Below are positions 54,475-63,620 of a stretch of DNA of 64,000 nucleotides, piece by piece; the stretch's first letter is position 1; each line of letters opens with the position of its first letter. Both the position numbers and the translations under genes were made by a program. The DNA is from Bacillus massiliigorillae (GTDB taxonomy: Bacteria; Bacillota; Bacilli; Bacillales; DSM-1321). The notes beneath the pieces are model-generated. The model was not told the DNA's origin. It worked only from the letters and a program-made list of their open reading frames with translations, and ran no database searches. The stretch lies in assembly GCF_000380245.2 (NCBI RefSeq), contig NZ_HG428741.1, forward strand, positions 2,784,543-2,848,542, in the 5' to 3' direction.

Positions 54475-55368
54475 TTAATCAAATAAGGAAAGCTGTACAC
54501 CTTCCGCTTGCTTCAGCTTCTCTTTCATTGGTTTTGAGTAACTGCTATTGAGATGATATTTACGTTTCAGTTCATTGACCATTACGTATAATTTATCCTT
54601 GTACTCTTTACTCGCACTACCTTTTTTATAAAGAGCTTGTAAAGGTTCATATAAATGTGGATACTCTTCTTTAATAAAAGCAAAAAATACTGATCTTGTA
54701 TTTCCCCGCAAATAAAGTGTTCCAGGAAGAACATAATCCACTTTTGCATCTTGTGCATAAGCATACAGTGAATCTACATTCTCATAACCATCTGTTAAAT
54801 ATGGAATAATAGGCATGAAATGTAGACCTGTAGATGCATTTGTTTTTGACACTTCCTTTAACATTGCAAATCTTTTTAGCGATGCTACTCCCTTAGGCTC
54901 AATCTTCCTACGAACATCCTCATCCATACAAGTAATCGTTGCTGCCACATTAACATATGTAATATTAGCTAACTCTTCAATTAAATCGTAATCTCTTAAT
55001 ATCAAATCTGATTTAGTAGAGATAATACAAGGCGTTCGGTATTTAATGAGCAATCTTAGAATTTCTGGCATTAACTTATACTGCGCTTCTATTGGCTGAT
55101 AGCTATCCGTTACTCCTCCAATATTAACTACTTCTTTTGTCCAAGATGGGCTACTAAGTTGCATTTCTAACTGTTCAACAACATTTGTCTTAACATAAAT
55201 ATCGTCAAAATATGAATCAGAGCTTAGATGCTTATGTGAATAGATGGCATAGCAATACTTACAGCCATGCTCACAACCACGATATATGTTCAAATCCCAA
55301 GAATACGGAACTTTGCGCTTTAATTTGTTACAAGCTATAGTACAAGTTACCTCTTTATATGTAGTCAT
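54475..55368 (-). CDS. Radical SAM protein (SplB-like)
   Basis: 297 residues. The iron-sulfur cluster motif CEHGCKYCY (C-x3-C-x2-C) is at about residues 32-40, preceded by the NIYRGC element. The rest fits the spore photoproduct lyase-like radical SAM branch (Rv2578c-like), including VTDSYQPIEAQYKLMPEILRLL and CIISTKSDLILRD. True SplB needs a cysteine near its C terminus, absent here, so photoproduct repair is not claimed. Substrate unknown. Confidence 0.85.
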   Translation of the reverse strand: MTTYKEVTCTIACNKLKRKVPYSWDLNIYRGCEHGCKYCYAIYSHKHLSSDSYFDDIYVKTNVVEQLEMQLSSPSWTKEVVNIGGVTDSYQPIEAQYKLMPEILRLLIKYRTPCIISTKSDLILRDYDLIEELANITYVNVAATITCMDEDVRRKIEPKGVASLKRFAMLKEVSKTNASTGLHFMPIIPYLTDGYENVDSLYAYAQDAKVDYVLPGTLYLRGNTRSVFFAFIKEEYPHLYEPLQALYKKGSASKEYKDKLYVMVNELKRKYHLNSSYSKPMKEKLKQAEGVQLSLFD

Positions 55369-55689
55369 TGTTATTCCCCCTAATAGCTTCGAATCTATTA
55401 AAATGACTGAAACAATAAAAGGTAATCCTATTAAAATGGACTACCTAGATTTTTAAGCAAATTATTACATTTTAGTTGATATTCCTCTAAAGCAACTGCC
55501 TTATAAATTATCTTAACATATTATCTGAGTATTGAAGAACAGTAATATTTTTTTAAAAGAATAAATCATGGTAAAAAAATGGTGTTTCGTAAGATGTTGT
55601 TATGCTATCATCGAAACAAAGAATTCACGTGAGGTGAAAAATAAGAACAAAGTCATATCAAAAAAAGAAACTTAAGGAAGGGTTGCTTT
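55369..55689. other. Intergenic region without a supported gene
   Basis: About 320 AT-rich bases between divergent genes. AAGGAAGGG at 55673-55682 is the ribosome site of the permease remnant. No other feature was recognised. Confidence 0.5.
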
Positions 55690-56572
55690 GTGTCAAAAAA
55701 TTTTAAACAGTCCTTTTCTGTAGGAATGTTAAAAGAGGATTTTTCAGTCTCATCAGTAGTTGTTGGCTTAATAGCCACGATGGTTTCTTACGCTGGGCCC
55801 TTAGTTATTGTTTTTCAAGCTGCAAAAATAGCACATTTAAATGATTCTCACTTATCTTCTTGGATATGGGCAATCTCATTAGGTAGTGGAATAACGTGTA
55901 TATTATTAAGTATTTGGTTTAAAGCTCCCATAATAACAGCTTGGTCTACACCAGGAGTGGTTTTACTAGTTTCAAGTTGGTCTACTTATTCCTATTCTGA
56001 TGCCATAGGAGCATTTATTTTTTCTGCTATCATAATTATACTTTTAGGGACTACTGGAATCTTCGAAAAAATCATGAACCGAATACCCTATTCAATAACT
56101 ACAGCTATGCTTGCAGGAATTCTTCTTAGTTTTGGAGTGGATGTTTTTACATCTTTGAAAAGTTTCCCCGTTTTGGTATTACCAATGATATTATGCTATT
56201 TACTATTTAAAAGATTTTCTCCTAGATATACAGTTGTTATCACTTTAGTTATTGGATTATTAATAGCTTATTTTACTGGGAATCTAAAAAGTGAAACGCT
56301 TGAAATATCCCTTGTTAATCCTATCTTTACAATACCTACATTCTCTTTTGATGCTTTGATTGGAATTGGTATCCCTCTTTGTATTGTAACGTTGGCTTCC
56401 CAAAATGCTCCCGGAATTGGAGTCCTAAGAGCAGATTTTAGGAATTGGAGCTGCTTTTTGGGGATTAATAGCTGGCATTCTGACTAATTCTATATTCCAA
56501 ATGAAGCTTAACATTTTCTCTAAAAAAACAAAAGAATCAATGGTTGAGACAAGTAAATCAAAAAGAGGCTAA
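55690..56572 (+). pseudogene. BenE-family permease with internal deletion
   Basis: The first 250 codons read as a BenE/NCS2-like transporter (VVGLIATMVSYAGPLVIVFQAA, WSTPGVVLLVSSW, NAPGIGVLRAD). Right after GVLRAD the frame is lost. In another frame the natural C terminus appears (FWGLIAGILTNSIFQ, then about 27 polar residues and TAA at 56570-56572). BenE proteins are about 390-400 residues, so roughly 300 bases encoding several TM helices are missing. GGAAGGG lies just upstream of the GTG start. Non-functional. Confidence 0.8.
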
Positions 56573-56717
56573 TCTATAGATGGAGCATCATCAAAAAAAG
56601 TCCATTGCTCCTGTACTCCTGTAGTAGGTGTCAAGAGAAGACAAGAGTATTAAGCAAGAAACACAGTGACCAACAAAAAATTGTTAGAGTACACTGGATT
56701 GGATAAATAAAAAAACG

Positions 56718-56756
56718 GCTGTTCGAAAAGAGATTTTCAATTCCTTTTCGAACAGC
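56718..56756 (-). terminator. Hairpin terminator of the first sigma/anti-sigma module
   Basis: Perfect 13-bp stem GCTGTTCGAAAAG / CTTTTCGAACAGC, with A/T runs on both sides. Member of the inverted-repeat family. Confidence 0.85.
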
Positions 56757-56784
56757 TTTTTTACCCTTTATTCTTAATCAGACT

Positions 56785-58122
56785 TTACCGTACATCTATC
56801 TCATTACTATCGACAACGACGGATTTCACCTTAGATACATCAAAAGGTAATGATGAAATCACCTTCAGCTTCACTTTATTATTTTCACTATAACTCACAA
56901 ATGAATCTAATTCTCGTACCGAACCATCTTTCATTTTAATCTTTACTGATGGATGACTTGAATCACTATCATCGCCATTCCCTGTTAAAGTTACACCAAA
57001 CGGTGAGATTATCATACTTGTAGAAGTCCAAGTTCCAAAGTCTCTTCTAAACTGCATTTTCTTTTCGTCTTTAATAGGTTGTATTTTGAAAGTTGTGCTC
57101 CAGTTCCCTTCTGTATGGATAGCATTAGCTACAAAGTCACCCATTAATTTTTGCTTACTAATATCTACATTCTTCATATCAAAAATATATTCTTCCATTT
57201 CACTTCCATATTCTAATTGACCTGTCTCACCAATTCCAAATGAAATATTAGTAGGTAACACTTTATTACCTAATGAATCAGCTAAATAAAAGTAACCGTG
57301 ATTGTCTAGATTTTTCCCTTTCCATTTTGCTTGAACATGAAGCTGATTATCAATGAAACCTATATTGGAGATGTGCATGAAATTAATATTTGGTAGTAAA
57401 ACCTCATTTTCAAACGGTTGTAAGATTTTTGTTTTCCCATTTTCATATAACGTCTTATATGAATTTCCCCCTCCACCAGATGAATAATCTTCATCTAAAA
57501 AGATAGTTTGAGGTATATTTTGTTGAATATCTGTTAAATTCGTATTCACTTTCACTTCATTGAATGTTTTTTTATGACTTAGGAAAGAGCGAATTTCAAA
57601 TTTTACTTTTTGATTATTTAAAAACTCTCCTCCATTAGCTTGAATTCTAAATGTTGCCTTTTTGGCTTCCTTATCATAATCTACTAATTCACTATTCAGT
57701 ATTGTAGCGCCTGTTAATGAATAACTATCAAATAGATCTACTGTTTCATCCAGTCTATCACCTGTTATATCCTCCAGAGTTACATAAATTAATGCCATGT
57801 CTTCATCCGTCATCGCTGCAACTACTTCCATTTTCATTCCAACATCTTCACTACTTTGCTCAATTGGTTGTAACATTAATGCCATTTTGGGGCTGACAAT
57901 AGATAATAATTGATTAAAGCTAGGAAAATATGCTGCACTTACACCCACTGAGCAAACTAGCATGACTATAATAATAGAAGTAATGGGAATAACTCTCTTT
58001 ATATACAAAGAACGCTTTGGTCTTTGTAACTCTCGTAGTACTGCATGGTTCATATTATATTCTGGTGTATGAACTGTATTTAATGCCTTCTTTATTATTA
58101 ATTCATCTTGATCCATATTCAT
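56785..58122 (-). CDS. DUF4179 anti-sigma-like membrane protein 1
   Basis: About 445 residues. Short cytoplasmic N terminus, one TM helix (VIPITSIIIVMLVCSVGVSAAYF), then a large extracytoplasmic part of the DUF4179 type, with Ig-like beta segments. Such proteins are encoded with ECF sigma factors and are believed to hold them at the membrane until a signal arrives. It overlaps the sigma gene by 20 bases from the chosen ATG at 58122 (GGAGG 6 bases upstream). A second module lies at 60149. Confidence 0.85.
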   Translation of the reverse strand: MNMDQDELIIKKALNTVHTPEYNMNHAVLRELQRPKRSLYIKRVIPITSIIIVMLVCSVGVSAAYFPSFNQLLSIVSPKMALMLQPIEQSSEDVGMKMEVVAAMTDEDMALIYVTLEDITGDRLDETVDLFDSYSLTGATILNSELVDYDKEAKKATFRIQANGGEFLNNQKVKFEIRSFLSHKKTFNEVKVNTNLTDIQQNIPQTIFLDEDYSSGGGGNSYKTLYENGKTKILQPFENEVLLPNINFMHISNIGFIDNQLHVQAKWKGKNLDNHGYFYLADSLGNKVLPTNISFGIGETGQLEYGSEMEEYIFDMKNVDISKQKLMGDFVANAIHTEGNWSTTFKIQPIKDEKKMQFRRDFGTWTSTSMIISPFGVTLTGNGDDSDSSHPSVKIKMKDGSVRELDSFVSYSENNKVKLKVISSLPFDVSKVKSVVVDSNEIDVR

Positions 58123-58645
58123 TTTCACCCTCCATTCTCACGTAATATTCGTCGTTTTCCTTTAATACCGTTGCTAGCTTTTTCTTTGCTCGTTCAAATC
58201 TTTTTCGTAATGTAGATGCGGGAATATGATAAATCTCTTCTAATTCCGCATAACTTTTTTCATCTATTACCCGACTAAATACTAACGCTCTGTCTTGAGG
58301 AGAAAGTGTAGAAAGTGCGTCTTTTAAATCTTCATTCATAAATGTCGAATCATGCTCTTTATATGAATGTCTAAAGAAGAGTAATTTCTTCTTTCTTAGT
58401 GAGTCAATACAAGTGGTATAGGCAATCCGATAAAGCCAAGCTGATAATGATGTTCCTTTTTTAAAGTGTTTTCTTTTCTTGTAAGCTTTTATAAATGTTA
58501 TTTGTACGACATCTTGAGCTTCATAGTAGTCACATAAAATATTATGGCAATATCTTAAAAGCGAGTGTCCATATAGCTCTATCGCTTTATTTAGCTCTTT
58601 TTCTCCTCCAGAAGTAAAAGTATGATTTAAATTATCTTGCTCCAC
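58103..58645 (-). CDS. ECF-type RNA polymerase sigma factor 1
   Basis: 180 residues. Region 2 with YYEAQDVVQITFIKAYKKRKHF (about 40-61) and SAWLYRIAYTTCIDSLRKKK; region 4 with LSPQDRALVFSRVIDEKSYAELEEIYHIPASTLRKRFERAKKKL. GTG start with AGGAGG 6 bases upstream. Translationally coupled to the DUF4179 gene. A candidate autoregulated promoter lies upstream. Its targets are unknown. Confidence 0.93.
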   Translation of the reverse strand: MEQDNLNHTFTSGGEKELNKAIELYGHSLLRYCHNILCDYYEAQDVVQITFIKAYKKRKHFKKGTSLSAWLYRIAYTTCIDSLRKKKLLFFRHSYKEHDSTFMNEDLKDALSTLSPQDRALVFSRVIDEKSYAELEEIYHIPASTLRKRFERAKKKLATVLKENDEYYVRMEGENEYGSR

Positions 58646-58682
58646 ATCGCCCCTCCTTTCTTATTAAACAATTTTCACCCTT

Positions 58683-58711
58683 ATAACGTATGCACAACGC
58701 CTTTTGTGACA
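58683..58711 (-). promoter_or_regulatory. Candidate ECF promoter of sigma module 1
   Basis: Minus strand: TGTCAC, 17-base spacer, CGTTAT. ECF sigma genes usually transcribe themselves from a promoter with such a -35/-10 pair. No equally clear copy stands before the second module. Confidence 0.45.
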
Positions 58712-58809
58712 TAAACAGAATATTTTTTGAAATTCTCTTAAATTAAACACATTATTTTTTCACAAGTAATTGAGATAATTACAACTATTACTATGAAAGC
58801 GGAAGTAAC

Positions 58810-59490
58810 ATGAAAAATAATATCCTTCTACTCAGTACAATAGTATTTCTTGTATCCTTTAGCTCAATATTCTTTTATCTAAATAAAGACATAATCAAAT
58901 TTAAACAAAAAGTAACTGAACTTGGTTATATTTATCCCTTTGAAGAAGAAACTCAATTTGTGGATGTAAAAATTCAAAAATCAACTCTAATTATCAATCT
59001 CTCATTAAATGACTCTTTCGCCGAACATGATGTATTAAAGCAATATTTATTACTAGAATATTTTTCATATGAATTAAGTCATGTACTGTTGAATAATAAA
59101 GTGAAAGATTCTATACAAATTTCTGACATTAAAATATTCGGAAAAGCAAATTCAAACAAATACAAATTAATTAGGACTTCTCATAATCAAACTAGTTTTT
59201 TTGATTCAGAAAGCCTTTTTTTCGTTAATAATAAGCAAACATATTCTTCTACTTTATTAATAAAAGAATTGGAACAATACGAAAGGATGATGATCTTAAG
59301 TGATGAAGAAAAAAAAATCTTACAATACGGTAAGAACATGTATAATACATTAACATTAAACGGTTCTTATTATTATCCTAAAAAAGATCATGCTATTGTT
59401 TCCGAGCTTATTCTCAATAAGTGCAACATTACCAAAGATGAACTTAAGCAAATTTATTGGAAAGATTTATACAATACGATAACTAATTAG
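58810..59490 (+). CDS. Membrane-anchored orphan protein
   Basis: 226 residues, not recognised. One N-terminal TM helix (LLLSTIVFLVSFSSIFFYL), then a soluble outside domain with mixed strands (FVDVKIQKSTLIINLSLND, VKDSIQISDIKIFG) and a helical C terminus rich in Lys and Tyr. It lies between two ECF sigma modules on the opposite strand, so it might belong to a regulated surface response, but nothing proves this. Confidence 0.6.
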   Translation: MKNNILLLSTIVFLVSFSSIFFYLNKDIIKFKQKVTELGYIYPFEEETQFVDVKIQKSTLIINLSLNDSFAEHDVLKQYLLLEYFSYELSHVLLNNKVKDSIQISDIKIFGKANSNKYKLIRTSHNQTSFFDSESLFFVNNKQTYSSTLLIKELEQYERMMILSDEEKKILQYGKNMYNTLTLNGSYYYPKKDHAIVSELILNKCNITKDELKQIYWKDLYNTITN

Positions 59491-59511
59491 TCATTTACGA
59501 TAAAAAAACAA

Positions 59512-59550
59512 AAAGCATGTTTTGATGAAATATTCATCGAAACATGCTTT
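59512..59550 (+). terminator. Terminator of the membrane-anchored orphan
   Basis: AAAGCATGTTT-GATGAA pairs with TTCATC-AAACATGCTTT with one mismatch and a short loop, 21 bases after the stop. Confidence 0.85.
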
Positions 59551-59719
59551 TATAATTTTATTTTTCTATTCTCTAACTTGCGTATGTTCTAATATAACTT
59601 TAAGGCAGCTTTCTAAAAATATTTTCTAAAGCAAATTAAAATGCTGCTAAAAATTATTAAATAAGAAGTTAGAAAACTAGCAAATTGGGGAACATATTAA
59701 TAAGAAGGGACTGAGAGCC

Positions 59720-60001
59720 ATGTTTGATCATTTTATTATTACAAATCATGCATTAGAAAGATACATAGAACGAGTTGGATACAATAAAGCAGACGTAATT
59801 AGACATATAAAAAATGATTTGCATTTTACAAAGATCACTCGAATTATTAATAATGGCAATACTCGTCACGTATTCACTCGTAATAGTAAAGAATTTATCT
59901 TTGTAAATAATCATGATAAATGGATTTTAAAAACGGTTATTAAAAGAAATCGCCAAACTCATAAAGAGGCTATTAATCATCGACAATTTGCGTGCGCTTA
60001 A
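59720..60001 (+). CDS. Small basic orphan with DUF4258-like start
   Basis: 93 residues. The N terminus ITNHALERYIERVGYNKADVIRHI recalls the DUF4258 theme (H-A-x-x-R, E-R, V), small RelE-like-fold proteins, but the match is by eye. The remainder is strand-rich and basic (ITRIINNGNTRHVFTRNSK, ILKTVIKRNRQTH). No antitoxin gene is adjacent. AAGGGACTGAG lies upstream of the ATG. Confidence 0.55.
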   Translation: MFDHFIITNHALERYIERVGYNKADVIRHIKNDLHFTKITRIINNGNTRHVFTRNSKEFIFVNNHDKWILKTVIKRNRQTHKEAINHRQFACA

Positions 60002-60082
60002 TTTAGTCTAAATTTTCTTAAAAATTAGATAAAGATCATTATTTACATACATAACATCTTTTAAAAAATATTTATAAAAGAA

Positions 60083-60112
60083 AGGCAGTCTACTCTTATT
60101 AGACTACCTTTT
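60083..60112. terminator. Bidirectional terminator between convergent genes
   Basis: AAAGG-AGTCTA pairs with TAGACT-CCTTT around a 7-base loop, with A and T runs on either side. Confidence 0.8.
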
Positions 60113-60148
60113 TGTGCCATCTATACCAAATATGAATACTTATATACT

Positions 60149-61303
60149 CTACTTTTCCCCTGTTAAGTCAACTTCAAATGACTGATTATCAAAGTATTGA
60201 GTAGTTTCTTTATCATGATCAGATATAAATGGAGTAATAGTTATCTTCTGTAAATCTTCACCAACTTCATATTCGTTTGTCATTTCCATAATATGATTTC
60301 CTCCACCAGTACCTGATCCAACTAGTTTTCTACCATTTTCATCTTTCAACATTATGTCTACATGAATCGGAATACTTCCATCTCTATATCCTTTTGAATA
60401 TTCAAATGTATGACTTATTTTTAGAGAAACAGGAGATACTCGTATCTCTTTTATAGTTAGAATCCCTTCCACTTCTTTATCCTTTATTGGGATTTTTTTA
60501 TTTACACTATACACTCGCGTATCTGATTTAATTTTTGAACCATTTATGCTCGTCTCAAATGTCCAATTTCCTTTGATTTCGCCCATGAAATCAGAATATC
60601 TACCTGATTGTAACGGTACTTTTTCGTACTCCATATTATTAAAACTAACTTTTACTGTATAATCTTTTTCAGGGTCTATACTATCCAAAACATTGTATTG
60701 TTCAATATCTAATAATCCATCTCCGTTTGTATCTGCTCTATCCAATCTTTTCTTATATAAATAATCCCAACTTCCATCAGCATTTTCTTCTCTTTGTATA
60801 CTAGATGCTGAGTCAAAGAATTCCATATCATCTATTCCGATTTTAACCTCTCCCGGTTGAATATAAGATTTCGGATTAATGCCTAATTTCTTCTTTTCGT
60901 CCTCATTCATCTTCACATTCATATTAAGCAAAATCTGACCATCATCTAACATTATTTCATTCATTGTCACTTGTATGTTTCGGTCTTCAACACTTTGACT
61001 AATTGTCTTCTTATAACCATTAAAACTATCTTCTGGTTTATTAATAAACATCTCAATTTGTTGTCCTATTCGTGCAATTGAAGCCAGAACTCGTTCATTG
61101 CTCAGAATCACAGGGCTTAATACAGCTAAGGATAGTGCTGCTACAATAAGCGGCTTTTTATAAATTTTTTTAACAGGAGTACTCTTTATTTTTTTTTGCA
61201 TATTCCTTTTTAATTTTTGCTTCTCAATATCAGTTAGTTCAATATCATCATACTCATTTAGATCAGTGTGGGCGCCGTTGAGTAAATCATATTCATTCTT
61301 CAT
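60149..61303 (-). CDS. DUF4179 anti-sigma-like membrane protein 2
   Basis: 384 residues. Cytoplasmic N terminus (ELTDIEKQKLKRNMQKKIK), one TM helix (KPLIVAALSLAVLSPVILS, about 46-64), then a DUF4179-type outside region, including a calcium-like loop DRADTNGDGLLDIEQYN. It starts one base after the sigma gene's stop (GGAGGGG upstream) and is expected to restrain it. Paralogous in architecture to the 56785 gene but quite divergent. Confidence 0.85.
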   Translation of the reverse strand: MKNEYDLLNGAHTDLNEYDDIELTDIEKQKLKRNMQKKIKSTPVKKIYKKPLIVAALSLAVLSPVILSNERVLASIARIGQQIEMFINKPEDSFNGYKKTISQSVEDRNIQVTMNEIMLDDGQILLNMNVKMNEDEKKKLGINPKSYIQPGEVKIGIDDMEFFDSASSIQREENADGSWDYLYKKRLDRADTNGDGLLDIEQYNVLDSIDPEKDYTVKVSFNNMEYEKVPLQSGRYSDFMGEIKGNWTFETSINGSKIKSDTRVYSVNKKIPIKDKEVEGILTIKEIRVSPVSLKISHTFEYSKGYRDGSIPIHVDIMLKDENGRKLVGSGTGGGNHIMEMTNEYEVGEDLQKITITPFISDHDKETTQYFDNQSFEVDLTGEK

Positions 61304-61304
61304 T

Positions 61305-61850
61305 TTATACCCCTCCTTCAGTTCGGTTATTTGAAAAATTCTTTAATTTCCTTCTTCCTCTCGAAAGACGATTATATAAATTACTAATAGAAACTTTCTT
61401 GCGCTTCGCAATGTCTTCAAGTTGAACTCCTTCTAAATAATACTTCTCAAACAATTCCCGATCATCTTCATTTAAATGATGTAATAATTCATCTACTTCA
61501 GCTTTAATTTCATTTTGGATAGTATTTTTATTTAGTTGCACTGATTCTTCAATCTCCACCAAGCTTTGTTCCATCATGCCGCTTGCATATTTACGTTTAT
61601 AATCAATGGCTTTGTACTTCGCAATCGCTGCTACCCAATTTTTAAATGAATTTTTACTTTTATCAAAGCGACTAATATTATTCCAAACCGCTAATAACAC
61701 ATCATTTACACATTCTTCTACGTAATTTTGTAAACTTCCTAAATGCTTTTTAATGATTGACGTAACTAATCCGGCATAGCTATCAATCAACAGCTCTAAT
61801 CCCTTCTCTTTTCTTCGGGTTATATATGTAATAATCAAATCATCATCCAA
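61305..61850 (-). CDS. ECF-type RNA polymerase sigma factor 2
   Basis: 181 residues. Region 2 (YVEECVNDVLLAVWNNISRF, KNWVAAIAKYKAIDYKRKY) and region 4 (DRELFEKYYLEGVQLEDIAKRKKVSISNLYNRLSRGRRKL) are clear. Differs enough from sigma 1 to recognise other promoters. Coupled to the second DUF4179 gene in the same order as module 1. Confidence 0.92.
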   Translation of the reverse strand: MDDDLIITYITRRKEKGLELLIDSYAGLVTSIIKKHLGSLQNYVEECVNDVLLAVWNNISRFDKSKNSFKNWVAAIAKYKAIDYKRKYASGMMEQSLVEIEESVQLNKNTIQNEIKAEVDELLHHLNEDDRELFEKYYLEGVQLEDIAKRKKVSISNLYNRLSRGRRKLKNFSNNRTEGGV

Positions 61851-61980
61851 TTTTCTCCCACCTTCCTAATAACCTTGTCATCTATTAATACGAGAGTTGT
61901 TTTCATTTCCTATCATTTTAGCTGAAATTTCTCATTTTACACTCCGAAAGTATATAACTACCTCATTCTTTGCAACACGA

Positions 61981-62014
61981 AAAAGCAATCCTTCTTAACG
62001 AAGAATTGCTTTTT
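61981..62014 (-). terminator. Terminator of the DoxX gene
   Basis: AAAAGCAAT-CTTC pairs with GAAG-ATTGCTTTT, with T-rich flank, 42 bases beyond the stop. Confidence 0.75.
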
Positions 62015-62055
62015 TATAATATATCTATCCAATACATTCTATGGAACACTTTCCA

Positions 62056-62409
62056 TTAGAACAATGCTGACCAGTTCAGTGCTGTAACAACTGCTCCTAA
62101 TACTAATAATAGTATCGGCATCATCATATTTTTGAATGGATCTTTCATTTTCACATGTGTCATAATAGCACCAATCATTGTTACAACAATCATTGCTCCA
62201 CCCACAGTTGCTAGTGATGTTACCCAAATTCCTACAAGAATTACAATAGCTGAAGCTATTTCAAAGAAACCAGTAAATAATCGAAAGCCATCACTATAAC
62301 CAAAATATTCAAATCCTTGCTTCATAGCCTCAGATGTGAATTTCTGATAACCAAACATAATAAATCCTATTCCTAAAATAACCTGTAAAACTATTGATAA
62401 AATTGACAT
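62056..62409 (-). CDS. DoxX-family membrane protein (MhqP-like)
   Basis: 117 residues with four TM helices in DoxX order (VLQVILGIGFIMFGYQKF, GFRLFTGFFEIASAIVILVG, AMIVVTMIGAIMTHVKMKDP, MMPILLLVLGAVVTALNW). DoxX proteins appear in quinone and thiol stress operons; MhqP of B. subtilis is one and is encoded with the ring-cleaving dioxygenase MhqO. Here it lies downstream of an LLM oxidoreductase and a ring-cleaving dioxygenase, the same theme. Confidence 0.85.
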   Translation of the reverse strand: MSILSIVLQVILGIGFIMFGYQKFTSEAMKQGFEYFGYSDGFRLFTGFFEIASAIVILVGIWVTSLATVGGAMIVVTMIGAIMTHVKMKDPFKNMMMPILLLVLGAVVTALNWSALF

Positions 62410-62539
62410 AATATTCCCCTTTACATATAACGACTTAATAATTCTTCGGTTCGAGATAATAACTTAAAAAAATTAGATAAATATTTCTTTCTTTTTTGTA
62501 CTACTAGTTAATGCATCTACTGACTTAAATGTTACAGTT

Positions 62540-63607
62540 TCACTTTTCCTTTTTCTTAGCTGTATATTTTTTAACGGCCGGAACAATTTCTGTAGCAATC
62601 AACTCAATATTTTTAACAATCTTACTATACGGTATTCCACCAAAATCAATTTGTGCCATGAAACGTTGTTGTCCATATAGTTCATATTGATACAGTAATT
62701 TTTCAATAATCTGTTGTGGACTACCTACCATCAACGCTTCTCGATAATCTGACATTTGTGCAAAATACTCTTTAGGATACCCGCCTCCCTTTAAACTCAA
62801 CATACCACTATTTATATACGGGTAATACTCATTTAATGCATCTTGTGAGTTTTCTGCTGTATAAAATAAGCTTGTAGTCGCAATTGGAAGTGTTTGCGGA
62901 TCAAACCCACTTTGTTCAGCACTTTGTCGATAAGCATCTACTGAAATTTTAAATGTAGTAGCTGGGCCACCTAAAGTTGTAAGCATCATCGGAACACCCG
63001 CTCTTCCTGCTTTTATTGCACTAGCTGGAGGTCCTCCCACCGCACGCCAAATCGGTAATTTTCCACTTTGAGGTTGCGGTAAAATTTGTGCATTTTTTAA
63101 AGGTGCACGGAATTTTCCTTCCCATATCACTTTCTCATCTTTGTTCAGCTTTAATAAAAGCTCCATTTTCTCTTCAAACAGTTCTTCATAATCATTTACA
63201 TCGTATCCAAGTAAACTGTATGCTCCAACACGAGAACCACGCCCCGCAACGATTTCTGCACGACCTTTTGAAATTAAATCAAGTGTTGCAAAATCTTCGT
63301 ATACTCGAACTGGATCAGATGTACTTAACACAGTTGCCGAACTCGCTATTTTAATATTCTTTGTTGCTTGCGCAATCGCTCCTAAAATAACTGTATGCGC
63401 TTGTGTCGTAAACATATATTGATGACTTTCGCCAACAGCATAAACATCTATCCCCGCTTCATCTGCTAATACACCCGCATCAATAATTTCTTGAATACGT
63501 TGTTCAGCACTGATTAAGTCGCCTGAAAGTGGATCACGCAGATGATCACCAATTGTATATAAACCAAATTCAATCCCATCATTCGTATTAATCCGGTATT
63601 GCTCCAT
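62540..63607 (-). CDS. LLM-class flavin-dependent oxidoreductase
   Basis: 355 residues, luciferase-like barrel. Motifs: VYAVGESHQYMFTTQAHTVILGAIAQAT, IKIASSATVLSTSDPVRVYEDFATLDLISKGRAEIVAGRGS, LPIWRAVGGPPASAIKAGRAG. Single-component or FMN-reductase-dependent oxidation of an unknown substrate. It is 13 bases after the dioxygenase gene and likely in one transcript with it, with the DoxX gene 130 bases further on. Confidence 0.9.
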   Translation of the reverse strand: MEQYRINTNDGIEFGLYTIGDHLRDPLSGDLISAEQRIQEIIDAGVLADEAGIDVYAVGESHQYMFTTQAHTVILGAIAQATKNIKIASSATVLSTSDPVRVYEDFATLDLISKGRAEIVAGRGSRVGAYSLLGYDVNDYEELFEEKMELLLKLNKDEKVIWEGKFRAPLKNAQILPQPQSGKLPIWRAVGGPPASAIKAGRAGVPMMLTTLGGPATTFKISVDAYRQSAEQSGFDPQTLPIATTSLFYTAENSQDALNEYYPYINSGMLSLKGGGYPKEYFAQMSDYREALMVGSPQQIIEKLLYQYELYGQQRFMAQIDFGGIPYSKIVKNIELIATEIVPAVKKYTAKKKEK

Positions 63608-63620
63608 GTTATCCTCTCCT

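Noticed and set aside
62039..62227. Asn/Cys-rich frame over the DoxX gene
   Set aside because: It is an out-of-frame reading of the DoxX coding region; the DoxX frame has the TM pattern and a ribosome site.
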